64,000 nt of DNA from contig JAUIAS010000006.1 in NCBI GenBank assembly GCA_030425395.1, forward strand, positions 78,699-142,698. The letters are read 5' to 3'. Each line of letters begins with the position of its first letter. Within the stretch, counting starts at the first letter, position 1. The DNA is from Alphaproteobacteria bacterium (GTDB lineage Bacteria; Pseudomonadota; Alphaproteobacteria; Rhodobacterales; Rhodobacteraceae). Position numbers and translations under genes: made by a program. Below the pieces are notes generated by a model. It had not been told where the DNA came from. It did no database searches and was given only the letters and a program-made list of their open reading frames with translations. Positions 50,554 to 58,887 of this stretch are shown here, in pieces.

Positions 50554-51870
50554 TTACTCCCCGAACAGCAGCGTTGGCAGCCAAAGAGATAGCGCCGGGA
50601 AAATCAACAGAACACCGATCCGGACAATGTCGGCCGCAAAGAAAGGCATCACGCCACGAAAGATCGTCCAGGTGGTCACATCCGGCATGATCTTCGAGAG
50701 GACAAAGACGTTCATCCCTATCGGAGGGGTGATCAGACCGAACTCGACGACCATGATCATGATGATCCCGAACCAGATCGGATCATAGCCGTTGGCGACC
50801 ACGATCGGGAAAATAAGCGGGGTGATGATGAAGAGAATTGCGATGGAATCCAGCACGCATCCGAGCAGGATCAGAACGATGACGATCAGGGCCATAACCC
50901 CAATCGGTCCCAGCCCGAGGCTCAGGACAAATTGCTCTACGCCCTGCGGGACACGCGCGGCTTGCAGAAAGTATTCGAACACGGCGATCCCGATGATGGC
51001 AAAGAACAGCATGGCCGAGGTTTGAACCGTCTCGGTCACAGCGTGGATAAGGTTCGACCAGTAGGTTTTTATATCCGGCGCGTTGAAAGCACCAAGTGCG
51101 GCTGCTCCGAAAGCTCCGACGGCAGCGCCTTCAGTCGGTGAGAAGAACCCGCCTATGATGCCGCCCATGACGACGGCAAACAGCAGAACGATGCCCCAGA
51201 CACCCCGCAATAGCCCACGTTTTTCACGCCACGAGAAGGTGCGTCCAACCGGGCCAATACCTGGCTCGAACCGCGCCCAGACCCAGACGGCTGCCATATA
51301 GCCTAGCACGGCGATTAGACCGGGTATCATTCCGGCTGCAAAAAGTCTTCCGACCGAGGTTTCCGTGACCGTGGCATAGATGATCATTGGCAGGGATGGC
51401 GGGATCAGAATGCCCAATGTCCCCCCGGCAGCGACAGCCCCGGTAGCCAGCCGTTTGTCATAGCCGTATTTGAGCATTTCGGGAACGGCTATCCGACCCA
51501 TTGTTGTGACAGTTGCCAAGCTCGATCCGCAGATCGCGCCAAAACCACCGCAGGCTCCGATACTGGCGATGGCCAGCCCGCCGGGACGTTTTCCAACGAA
51601 CCCGTAAGCGGCCTTGTAGAGCGCCTCGGCAAGCCCGCCGCGCACCGCCATGGCACCCATTAGGATGAACAGCGGCAGGACCGAAAGGGTGTGACTGCTC
51701 AGCGCCGTGACCGGCGCTGTCGACGATACATAAACGGCGGTGTCCCAGCCATGAAGATACCAAAGGCCTGCAAAACCCGTGGTCAGCAAACCAAGGCCAA
51801 GCGGAGCCCGAAGCGCCACTATGACAAGCAGCACCACGGTTCCGATCAAGCCGACAAGAAGGGGACTCAT
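50554..51870 (-). CDS. dctM: TRAP transporter large membrane subunit (DctM)
   Basis: 438 residues, about 12 hydrophobic helices, with the DctM hallmarks: LSSHTLSVLPLFILMGAMA near 58, FGAICGSSLATVTTMGRIAVPEM near 112, GAVAAGGTLGILIPPSLPMIIYA near 145, and GLITPPIGMNVFVL near 382. It is the Na+-coupled channel of the TRAP system. Order dctP-dctM-dctQ on one strand. Confidence 0.93.
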   Translation of the reverse strand: MSPLLVGLIGTVVLLVIVALRAPLGLGLLTTGFAGLWYLHGWDTAVYVSSTAPVTALSSHTLSVLPLFILMGAMAVRGGLAEALYKAAYGFVGKRPGGLAIASIGACGGFGAICGSSLATVTTMGRIAVPEMLKYGYDKRLATGAVAAGGTLGILIPPSLPMIIYATVTETSVGRLFAAGMIPGLIAVLGYMAAVWVWARFEPGIGPVGRTFSWREKRGLLRGVWGIVLLFAVVMGGIIGGFFSPTEGAAVGAFGAAALGAFNAPDIKTYWSNLIHAVTETVQTSAMLFFAIIGIAVFEYFLQAARVPQGVEQFVLSLGLGPIGVMALIVIVLILLGCVLDSIAILFIITPLIFPIVVANGYDPIWFGIIMIMVVEFGLITPPIGMNVFVLSKIMPDVTTWTIFRGVMPFFAADIVRIGVLLIFPALSLWLPTLLFGE

Positions 51871-51892
51871 GGCTGGGAACGCCTTTTGTGTT

Positions 51893-52933
51893 TTAGTTCG
51901 ATTTCTGAGCCGCGATTTCGGCCATCAGAGCCTCGTAGAATGCACGCGCGGGTTTGCCCTGCGCCTCAAGTTCGACAATGTATGCTTCGGTAACCTCTGC
52001 ACTAATCGCTTCTGCCTTGGCCCGGTCAGCCACCGACAATTCGGCAAAGACGTGCCCTGCCGACTTCAGGTGCTCCGCGACACCATCGCCCAGCTTTTTC
52101 CAACACGCCGATGCGCGCGCGCCGATTTCCGAGCCGCTATACTTGGCCTTGATCAGCTCTTGGGTCTCCGTCGGCAGGGAGTCCAGCGTGGTCTTGTTCA
52201 TCCCCAGAAACAGAAGCGCCGCCGTGGTATTCACCAGAAGATGGTTCTCGGCCACTTCACCGATCCTGAACGAGCGCAGCGCCAAGTATTCCGACAGCGC
52301 GCCGTCGATGACGCCGGTTTGCAGATTTTCATATATGGCTGGGGCCGGCATCTGGACCGGGATCGCCCCCAATGCCTCTAGAAAGGCGTTCGCCCCCGAC
52401 CCGGTCGAACGGATACGCTTACCGGCAAGATCGTCCAGCGTCGTTGCGGCGGCGCGTGTGTGTACGTAGAGCGGCGGCGTCACAAGGATCGCCATCAGGT
52501 GGATGCCCTTAAACTCGTCGGCCAAATACTCGGGTGCAAGCTTGTTGATTGCATTCGACACCACCTCGGGATCATCGACCAGAAGTGGCATGGTCGCGAT
52601 CTCGGTCATCGCAAATTGCCCAGGCGTGTAGCTAAGTACGCCCTGCGAGATGTTCATTACCCCCCGCGCGACCTGTTCATACTGGCGGAGCGGATGGGCA
52701 AATCCGGTGCCGCCCATATAGGTCTCGATCTCGATCATGCCGCCTGTCTCGGCTTTCAACTCCTCCAGCAGAGGCAGGGTAAAGCAGTTCACCATCGGCC
52801 CGCTCGGCGGTTCCATTGTCGAGAATTTCAACTGGATCGTGTCGGCTTGAGCGGTCGCGGCAAATGCCCCAATCAGGGCGCCTCCCAATGCGCCCAAGAT
52901 CGCCTTGCGCCGTTTCGTGTGTTCCGTTTTCAT
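51893..52933 (-). CDS. dctP: TRAP transporter substrate-binding protein (DctP)
   Basis: 346 residues with a signal peptide (about 1-30, ATAQADTIQ). DctP family: QLKFSTMEPPSG at the mature N-terminus, GKRIRSTGSGANAFLEALGAIPVQMP near 170 with the carboxylate-binding arginine region, then ENLQTGVIDGALSEYLAL. It captures an organic anion in the periplasm. The ligand may be the compound processed by the neighbouring enzymes, but the sequence alone does not show which. Confidence 0.92.
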   Translation of the reverse strand: MKTEHTKRRKAILGALGGALIGAFAATAQADTIQLKFSTMEPPSGPMVNCFTLPLLEELKAETGGMIEIETYMGGTGFAHPLRQYEQVARGVMNISQGVLSYTPGQFAMTEIATMPLLVDDPEVVSNAINKLAPEYLADEFKGIHLMAILVTPPLYVHTRAAATTLDDLAGKRIRSTGSGANAFLEALGAIPVQMPAPAIYENLQTGVIDGALSEYLALRSFRIGEVAENHLLVNTTAALLFLGMNKTTLDSLPTETQELIKAKYSGSEIGARASACWKKLGDGVAEHLKSAGHVFAELSVADRAKAEAISAEVTEAYIVELEAQGKPARAFYEALMAEIAAQKSN

Positions 52934-52966
52934 TCTTTTTCCTCCCGGAATGATGTTGGCGCGTCT

Positions 52967-53887
52967 CTACGCCGAACCTGATTTCCCTGAGCGTTTTTCC
53001 GCCGCGCGCTCGGCCATGAAGCGGGAAAAGCGATCGCGAACCTCCTGCGCTTCTGTTGGCGTCCATTCGGCAAAGCCGCGGCCCGCCGCCATGCCTGTTT
53101 CGCCGTTCTCCACTTTTTCTCGAAGAAGCGGGTGCGCGACAGCGGTGGTGTCGAGATGTGGCATCAGCACCTCGTGGATATCGAGCGTCAGCGCCATGCC
53201 GATCATGTCGGATTGTTCGAGCGGCCCAAGAACGCCAAGCCGGGCACCGAAACCTTCGCGCACCACGAAATCCAGCGTCTTCGCGTCGCAGACCCCGCTT
53301 GCGACCAAGGCAATGGCCTCGCGTTTGAGGGCGTGTTGAAGCCGGTTGCCGATAAAGCCGGGCACATCCTTCTTGACATGCACCGGCGACATCCCGGCAT
53401 TGGCCAGAACGGCCATTGTCTGTTCGACGGCGGCGGTCGACGTGTGATCGGTCTGAACAACTTCAACCAACCGAACGATATGCGGCGGGTTCCAGAAATG
53501 GGTGCCCAGCACCCGGGACTTGTGTTGTACTTTTTCGGAAACCCTACCGATCGGAATTACCGAGGTGTTGCTGGCGAGTATGACATCCGGTCCGGTCAGC
53601 GTATCAAGTTCTGCAAAGAGCGCCTGTTTCAGCGCGGGCTTTTCCGGTGCCGCTTCGATGACCAATCCGACGCCATCAACGGCGTCGGCAAGGTTCGCGT
53701 GCATAGTAACGCGGTTAATGACATCGTTTCCGTCCCTCAGCGTTTCGGCAATCCGGGCAAACCGTTCCGGAACGCTTGCCAGTGATGCATCGCTGGGGTC
53801 CTGCAACGCAACCGGATGACCTGCCGCAGCAAGCATGTAGGCGATGGCGTGGCCCATCAACCCGGCACCGATCACGGCTATGCGCAT
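52967..53887 (-). CDS. 3-hydroxyacyl-CoA dehydrogenase family protein
   Basis: 306 residues from the ATG at 53887 (MRIAVIGAGLMGHAIAY), with GAGGGATGCAGGA upstream; an ATG three codons earlier is possible. NAD-binding GAGLMG, VIEAAPEKPALKQALFAELD near 78, ASNTSVIPI near 110, GTHFWNPPHIVRLVEVV near 130 and KKDVPGFIGNRLQHALKREA near 173. The 'NPPH' loop is shared with hydroxycarboxylate/carnitine-type members. In the cluster it likely oxidises a 3-hydroxy acid or its CoA ester. Confidence 0.85.
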   Translation of the reverse strand: MRIAVIGAGLMGHAIAYMLAAAGHPVALQDPSDASLASVPERFARIAETLRDGNDVINRVTMHANLADAVDGVGLVIEAAPEKPALKQALFAELDTLTGPDVILASNTSVIPIGRVSEKVQHKSRVLGTHFWNPPHIVRLVEVVQTDHTSTAAVEQTMAVLANAGMSPVHVKKDVPGFIGNRLQHALKREAIALVASGVCDAKTLDFVVREGFGARLGVLGPLEQSDMIGMALTLDIHEVLMPHLDTTAVAHPLLREKVENGETGMAAGRGFAEWTPTEAQEVRDRFSRFMAERAAEKRSGKSGSA

Positions 53888-53899
53888 GTCCTGCATCCC

Positions 53900-54676
53900 T
53901 CAGCCCGCCGTATAGCCGCCATCGACATAGATGATCTGTCCGGTGCAGAAATCCGATGCCGGGGAACTGAGATAGAGCAGGATACCTTGTAGGTCTTCCG
54001 GTTCGCCCAGCCGCCCGAGCGGGATCCGCTTCAGGGCGGGGACATTTTGCTGCCCACCGGTTCTTTCATCGTCGAACATCCATTCCGTCAACTTCGAACG
54101 GAAGACGGTCGGCCCGATGGCGTTCACATTGATGCGGTGCGGCCCCCACTCCAGCGCAAGCGCGCGGGTTAGACCGTCGACCGCCCCCTTGGACGTGCAA
54201 TAGGACGTGTAGCCCAACGGGCTGCCGTGACGGCCGCGCACCGAAGATATCAGGATCATCTTGCCACCTTGCCCGCGTTCTATCATGCGTGGGCCAATCG
54301 CCTTGCACATCAGCCAGGAGCCACGGATATTGGCGTCCATCACCTCTTCCCATTCCTCGACCGGCATCTTGTCGATGGGGGCCGGTTTGTTGGTGCCTGC
54401 GGCGCAGATCAGGATGTCGACATCACCGGCGATTTCGGCAATGGTCTTGGCATCCTCAAGCACGTCCGGGCGGCGTGCGACGGTGCGCACATCGTGCCCT
54501 TCGGCTGTCAGATCTGAAGCCATCTCGGCAAGGGCATCCTCGGATCCGGCGGTCAACGTCAGGCGGGCACCGGCCTGGGCAAGCGCCCGCGCGGCAGCGT
54601 GGCCAAGCGCCCCCGTTGCGCCAGTTATCACTGCGGATTTGCCATCAAGGCGGAAAAGATCGGTGGAATTGATCAT
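53900..54676 (-). CDS. Short-chain dehydrogenase/reductase (SDR)
   Basis: 258 residues, classical SDR: cofactor loop TGATGALGHAAARALA near 18, NNAG-like ICAAGTNKP near 90, catalytic Ser in ILISSVRGRHG, YTSYCTSKGAVDGL giving the Tyr-x3-Lys, and the C-terminal QIIYVDGGYTAG. It resembles gluconate/sugar-acid dehydrogenases. It overlaps the cupin gene by ATGA and is followed after 12 bases by the hydroxyacyl-CoA dehydrogenase. Confidence 0.88.
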   Translation of the reverse strand: MINSTDLFRLDGKSAVITGATGALGHAAARALAQAGARLTLTAGSEDALAEMASDLTAEGHDVRTVARRPDVLEDAKTIAEIAGDVDILICAAGTNKPAPIDKMPVEEWEEVMDANIRGSWLMCKAIGPRMIERGQGGKMILISSVRGRHGSPLGYTSYCTSKGAVDGLTRALALEWGPHRINVNAIGPTVFRSKLTEWMFDDERTGGQQNVPALKRIPLGRLGEPEDLQGILLYLSSPASDFCTGQIIYVDGGYTAG

Positions 54677-55026
54677 GTCTTGTCCCCCGGTTCTGCGTTG
54701 GCGCTGATCACAATAATGCGCGCCGCGTCCCTGCTTCTGTTTTCGATAGAACGCGCCTCTCCGGCTGCGATCCGGCAGGAATCCATCGCTGCCAAGGTCA
54801 CGGTCTGGGTATCGGTGATGACGGTGATTTCACCGCTCAGCACGACATAGACCTTTTCGGTGGGGGAGGCTGCCGTCGTGGCCCCGCCACCGGGAAGGAA
54901 TATGGAGAATCCTACCCAGAAATGTTCGTTCGGGGAGGCGTTCTTGCCCTGCAGCGTCGAGGCGACCATGCCGTGATGGCCCGGTGCCTCGTAGGCCGAG
55001 ATGTCGGTCAGCTTAACCACGTCCAT
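54673..55026 (-). CDS. Small cupin-domain protein
   Basis: 117 residues, single cupin barrel: a degenerate first motif around FLPGGGATTAASPTEKVYVVLSGE (read in parts) and second motif near SCRIAAGEARSIEN. The usual metal histidines are mostly missing (the motif 1 HxH is replaced by TTA), so it may bind a ligand without metal. It sits between the tandem cyclase and the SDR with no spacing (ATG at 55026, cyclase stop at 55027). Confidence 0.8.
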   Translation of the reverse strand: MDVVKLTDISAYEAPGHHGMVASTLQGKNASPNEHFWVGFSIFLPGGGATTAASPTEKVYVVLSGEITVITDTQTVTLAAMDSCRIAAGEARSIENRSRDAARIIVISANAEPGDKT

Positions 55027-56598
55027 TTATGCGTCCTCCGGGTTTTGACTGATGATCGGGTCTTCAAACGCCACGACACGCACGAACGATCCGTCGCCGC
55101 CCTGCCATTTCCAGGGAAAGGCCGCGAAGGTCAGCCGCCTGCCGGACAACGCATCGAGATCGCCGCCGATGTTCTCGATCCCCGGAATGCCGTTTGTCAT
55201 CATGATCTTGTGCGCGGGTTCCCAATGGGGGAAATCATCGATCATGTTGCGCCCGGTTTCAGCCTTGTATTCGTCGATCAGGCTTGGCTGCATAGGCCCT
55301 GGCCCGTGGGGGCCGAGATAGGTGCCCAGCGGATGGTCGAGCGCCTGAACGTCGATGCCAACCAGCTTGACGCCCTTTTCAACAAGCCATTCCGCGGCCT
55401 CTTTGTAGAGGCCTGGTGAATAGGCGTAGTAGTCGGGATTGTCGCCGTAGTGTTTGTGATATCCGGTATTGATCATGACGATGTCGCCCGGCCGGATTTC
55501 CGGTGTTGCTGCTTCGAGGTCAGCGGCCGTGATCACTTCCCAGCGTTTCTTGGGAATGGAAACGACCACGCCGGTTCCATAAAATTTCCACAGGTCAAAC
55601 CCGGTGATGTCATGGGTTCCGGCCAGCACGTGCAGGGGGCAGTCCATGTGGGTGCCGCGATGCATCACCGTGCTCATATGCAACACAAACGCGCCGTCGC
55701 GGGCATGGAACTGATGCCGCTTGAAATCGTGCACAGGGTTCTTCCCCGGCCACATATTTACGTCATACCCCCAGTCATGGGTCAGATCGTGATGGGCGAC
55801 TTGCGCTGTCTTGGCCGGTTCAGACGCATTGGGATCGCGGATTGCGACGACCCGCACGATGCTCGCATCCCCTTCTTTCCAGCGATAGGGCGTGGCCACG
55901 ACCGTCAGTCTTTGGTTTGAAATGTCGCTCAGTTCGCCGCCCAGATCCTCGATCGTGGGAATGCCCGCCTGCAGGAGCACTCTGTGCGCCGGTTGCCATT
56001 CGGGGAATTGTTCTGAAGGGTCGATGCCGGTTTCCGCCTGATATTCGCAGGCCAATCGGCGCAGCAAAGGGCCGCCGCGCTGCGGCCCCAGTGATGTCGC
56101 AAGGGGATGGTCGATGGCTGCGGTATCGATGCCGACCAGCTTGACGCCCTTGTCGATCAGGTATTGCGCCGAAGCCAGGCTAAGACCGGGTGCATGTGCA
56201 TAATAGGGCTGATTGTCACCATACTGATGATGCCAGCCCGTGTTGATCAAAACGATGTCGTCCGCCTGTATTTCGACTCCGCAGGCTTCAAGATGCTCAG
56301 GCTCGATCAGGTCCCATTTGCCGACATCGACACCCAACACGACGGCGGGTCCAAAGAAATGGTTCAGCGGAACTGCACCAATCGGCGCTGCCATCGGCAC
56401 CAAATGAAGCGGCGCGTTCACGTGGGTGGATGCGTGCATCGTGGTCGAAAACCGCTGGGTCAGCGTACCCATCAGCGCGTGGAACGACCCGCGTTCGATG
56501 GTGACGCCCGGATAGCCCGGCCAGACCGGTGTCCCATGCCCCCAGGGCTGGGACAAATCAAAGAACTCCAGTCCGGTGTTCGGATCGATAGATGGCAT
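55027..56598 (-). CDS. Tandem-domain cyclase-family protein (kynurenine formamidase/isatin hydrolase fold)
   Basis: 523 residues from the ATG at 56598, preceded by GGAGGG. Two consecutive cyclase (PF04199-type) domains, about 1-255 and 270-520. The halves are strongly alike, for example DIVLINTGWH/DIVMINTGYH and KGVKLVGID in both. The second half keeps the metal motif H313-RGT-H317-M-D319-CPL-H323 and LGPH431. In the first half these read H55-AST-H59-V-N61-APL-H65 and LGPQ173, so Asp and one His are replaced. The family hydrolyses cyclic amides or N-formyl groups. It is the first gene of the cluster, divergent from the LysR regulator. Confidence 0.85.
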   Translation of the reverse strand: MPSIDPNTGLEFFDLSQPWGHGTPVWPGYPGVTIERGSFHALMGTLTQRFSTTMHASTHVNAPLHLVPMAAPIGAVPLNHFFGPAVVLGVDVGKWDLIEPEHLEACGVEIQADDIVLINTGWHHQYGDNQPYYAHAPGLSLASAQYLIDKGVKLVGIDTAAIDHPLATSLGPQRGGPLLRRLACEYQAETGIDPSEQFPEWQPAHRVLLQAGIPTIEDLGGELSDISNQRLTVVATPYRWKEGDASIVRVVAIRDPNASEPAKTAQVAHHDLTHDWGYDVNMWPGKNPVHDFKRHQFHARDGAFVLHMSTVMHRGTHMDCPLHVLAGTHDITGFDLWKFYGTGVVVSIPKKRWEVITAADLEAATPEIRPGDIVMINTGYHKHYGDNPDYYAYSPGLYKEAAEWLVEKGVKLVGIDVQALDHPLGTYLGPHGPGPMQPSLIDEYKAETGRNMIDDFPHWEPAHKIMMTNGIPGIENIGGDLDALSGRRLTFAAFPWKWQGGDGSFVRVVAFEDPIISQNPEDA

Positions 56599-56753
56599 GA
56601 ATCCCTCCATTTTGCAGGGATCGTGACGGAGTTGCCCATCCGTCGTCCAATCGAACCTCGGCATTTAATCATTACAATTTTTTATTGTTGAGCCTGCGGA
56701 TTTGCATAGTGTTGCTGCAACGGGTTGCGAATTGGGAAAATCGGGCACCAAGA

Positions 56754-57731
56754 ATGATGAATGCTGATGACAAACACATTGGGGGCAGTGCCCCTGATGC
56801 ACCGGGCGATGCGCTTGATGCACTGTCCCGAATTGACTCGCGCCAGTTGCGGGCATTCCTGGCAGTCGTGAGGCACAGGAACTTTACCAACGCGGCCGAA
56901 GCCTTGAACGTCACCCAACCGGCCTTGTCACGCAGCGTGCAACTGCTCGAAGATCGCCTCGGCGTTCGGCTCATCGAGCGTACGCCCAAGTCTTTTCAGC
57001 TCACCCGTTTCGGCAATGCGGTCTTTGACCGTGCCATGGCGATCGAGCGACACTCCAATCAGATATTCTCTGAAATCAATGCTTTGCAGACAGGGGCTGA
57101 AGGCAAGATTTCATTGGGTGTCGGCCCCAGTTCCATCGAGGTTCTGGCCCCGGCGATCACCGCCTTTCAGAACGCCCGTCCCAGCCTGCAACTGCGTGTT
57201 CTGCTCAATAGCATGGAAAAGAACTATCAGGCGCTGCTTGATGGGGATCTGGACGTGATCTGCACCGCTCTAAACTTTCCGGACCATCGGCGTCTGGTAA
57301 CTGAGGAGTTCGTCAAGGTCGAAAACATCATTCTTGCCAGCGCGGAACATGACCTAGCCGGGTCATCGGCTGTCAAGGTCAGCGAACTCGCGACCTATCC
57401 GTGGATATTCTTTAGCGACGACGCCATGGGATACCAGCGTGTTGCCGGGTTTTTCGCGGCGAACAATGTCTCCCCTCCCGTTGCCGCCATCGAATGCAAC
57501 GCGCTGGACGCCATTTTCAAGCTGCTGAAGAGCGGGCCTTACCTGGCAAGCGTGCCGTCCGTGGTATTGCCGGATGCGCGTCGGGCAGGTCTCGACCGGC
57601 TGGAAACGGAAGGGGCGTTCTGGAGTGTCGCAATCGGCATCGCGTATCTGCGCTCGGCCAATCCACCACCGGCCATCACCGCACTTGGCCTCGCGCTGCG
57701 CAGGCACTTTGAAGTTGCTGTCAACGTCTGA
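56754..57731 (+). CDS. LysR-family transcriptional regulator of the catabolic cluster
   Basis: About 325 residues from the ATG at 56754 (or 56757); the open frame begins earlier. Winged-helix HTH at about 25-85 (LRAFLAVVRHRNFTNAAEALNVTQPALSRSVQLLE, read in parts), then a LysR effector-binding domain with GKISLGVGPSSIEVLAP near 122. Divergent orientation next to the tandem cyclase gene is the classic LysR layout, so it probably controls both directions from the 155-base intergenic region in response to the substrate or an intermediate. Confidence 0.92.
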   Translation: MMNADDKHIGGSAPDAPGDALDALSRIDSRQLRAFLAVVRHRNFTNAAEALNVTQPALSRSVQLLEDRLGVRLIERTPKSFQLTRFGNAVFDRAMAIERHSNQIFSEINALQTGAEGKISLGVGPSSIEVLAPAITAFQNARPSLQLRVLLNSMEKNYQALLDGDLDVICTALNFPDHRRLVTEEFVKVENIILASAEHDLAGSSAVKVSELATYPWIFFSDDAMGYQRVAGFFAANNVSPPVAAIECNALDAIFKLLKSGPYLASVPSVVLPDARRAGLDRLETEGAFWSVAIGIAYLRSANPPPAITALGLALRRHFEVAVNV

Positions 57732-58251
57732 CCTCGACCGGGCCAACCGACCGCCGTTGGCAAACGACCGATTTGGTCAAGTGGATGCGATCCTGAAAGG
57801 GTGTTCCTGCTCCGGTGACAACTTTCTGCGCGAGCAAAGCACAGCTTGCAGATGGGCAGCTTGGTCCCGGTTGCTTGTTTTTCAAGCGATATCGAAGCGA
57901 ACGGTCGGTTTGATTTCGTGTCGGTTCGCGACTTCCAATGCCCGGTGCATGGCTTGGGGCTGCATTGCAGCGAAGCACCTTTCGCGCTTGCAAAATCGTT
58001 CTGCGTCAGCAGTGGCTAGAAACCGAAGATCGGCAAAGTCCGCAAGTGAGACGTCGGCGGCTGCCGCGGCGAAAGGCTGGTTCAGGTAGCGATACCTTGG
58101 GCGGGTCTGAATGACTGCTATTGTCGTGATCGTTCAAGGTTTTCGCGGTCGCATCAAACTTCTGCATTCCGCCCATCCCCACATCCACCACCTCCTGTTC
58201 CCCGCATTCCCGGAGGCTTGAATCGGGGAACGGTGTTGCTCGTGGTTGACC
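57732..58251. other. Degraded gene-free region
   Basis: About 520 bases with no intact gene. On the minus strand one frame is open for about 80 codons around 57890-58130 (LADFADLRFLATADAERF, then EIKPTVRFDIA and a stop), but it has no usual start codon and I cannot assign a family. It could be a gene remnant. It forms the right border of the catabolic cluster. Confidence 0.4.
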
Positions 58252-58884
58252 TCATTCGCACCCGTTGTGGTGGCGCCACATGGTGGGGTTGTGGCCTTCG
58301 GGCACCTTGGCGCATGGATCGTCCGCATAGCCGCGCAGGATCTGGTATTTCCGGATTTGGTCGGCGCTGAGCATCTGCGGTGTGGACAGGTGTTTGGAGA
58401 GATGGACAAAGCGCAGCGCGGCGCGGGCATCTGCGGCTTCGGCAAGCAGCTTGCGCAGCGCGTCTTGCGACAGGTCGGAACCGGCGAATGCGGTGCTCAG
58501 GGCGGCTTCGGCGGCGATAAAGCGGTCACCCGCCGCGATGGCCTCTGCGCGCATCTCCTGATAGAGCGCGGTTATCGCGTCGACCTGGTCCGCTGTCAGC
58601 CCCAGTTCATCGCTGAGTTCAAGCAGATGCGCCGGGCCGGGCTTGCCGTTCAGCTCTGCCGGAAGGGCAAGCCCCCAGCCGCCGCCTTGCCGGATTTGGG
58701 CGATGTCCTCCTCCGAAAGGCTTTTGATGGCGCGTTGTTCAAAGCCTGCGTAGGGGGCTGTCGCGTCGCCATGCTGGTGCGCGTTTCCCGCGCCGTTTGC
58801 GTTACCGTGGCCCTGCGCCAGCGCAAAGGCGGGGATCAGGGCGATCAAAAGGGCCGCGGGCAAGGTTCGTTTTGCAAGAGACAT
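58252..58884 (-). CDS. Periplasmic Spy/CpxP-like heavy-metal-sensor type protein
   Basis: 210 residues, signal peptide ending at FALAQG, then a His/Asn-rich stretch (GHGNANGAGNAHQHGD), then a long helical region with the LTXXQ-like LTADQVDAITALYQEMRAEA near 98. This matches the Spy/CpxP/CnrX-like periplasmic fold. The ending PEGHNPTMWRHHNGCE adds potential metal ligands. It is immediately downstream of the MBL-fold gene on the same strand (3-base gap), probably co-expressed. Confidence 0.72.
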   Translation of the reverse strand: MSLAKRTLPAALLIALIPAFALAQGHGNANGAGNAHQHGDATAPYAGFEQRAIKSLSEEDIAQIRQGGGWGLALPAELNGKPGPAHLLELSDELGLTADQVDAITALYQEMRAEAIAAGDRFIAAEAALSTAFAGSDLSQDALRKLLAEAADARAALRFVHLSKHLSTPQMLSADQIRKYQILRGYADDPCAKVPEGHNPTMWRHHNGCE

Positions 58885-58887
58885 GCG

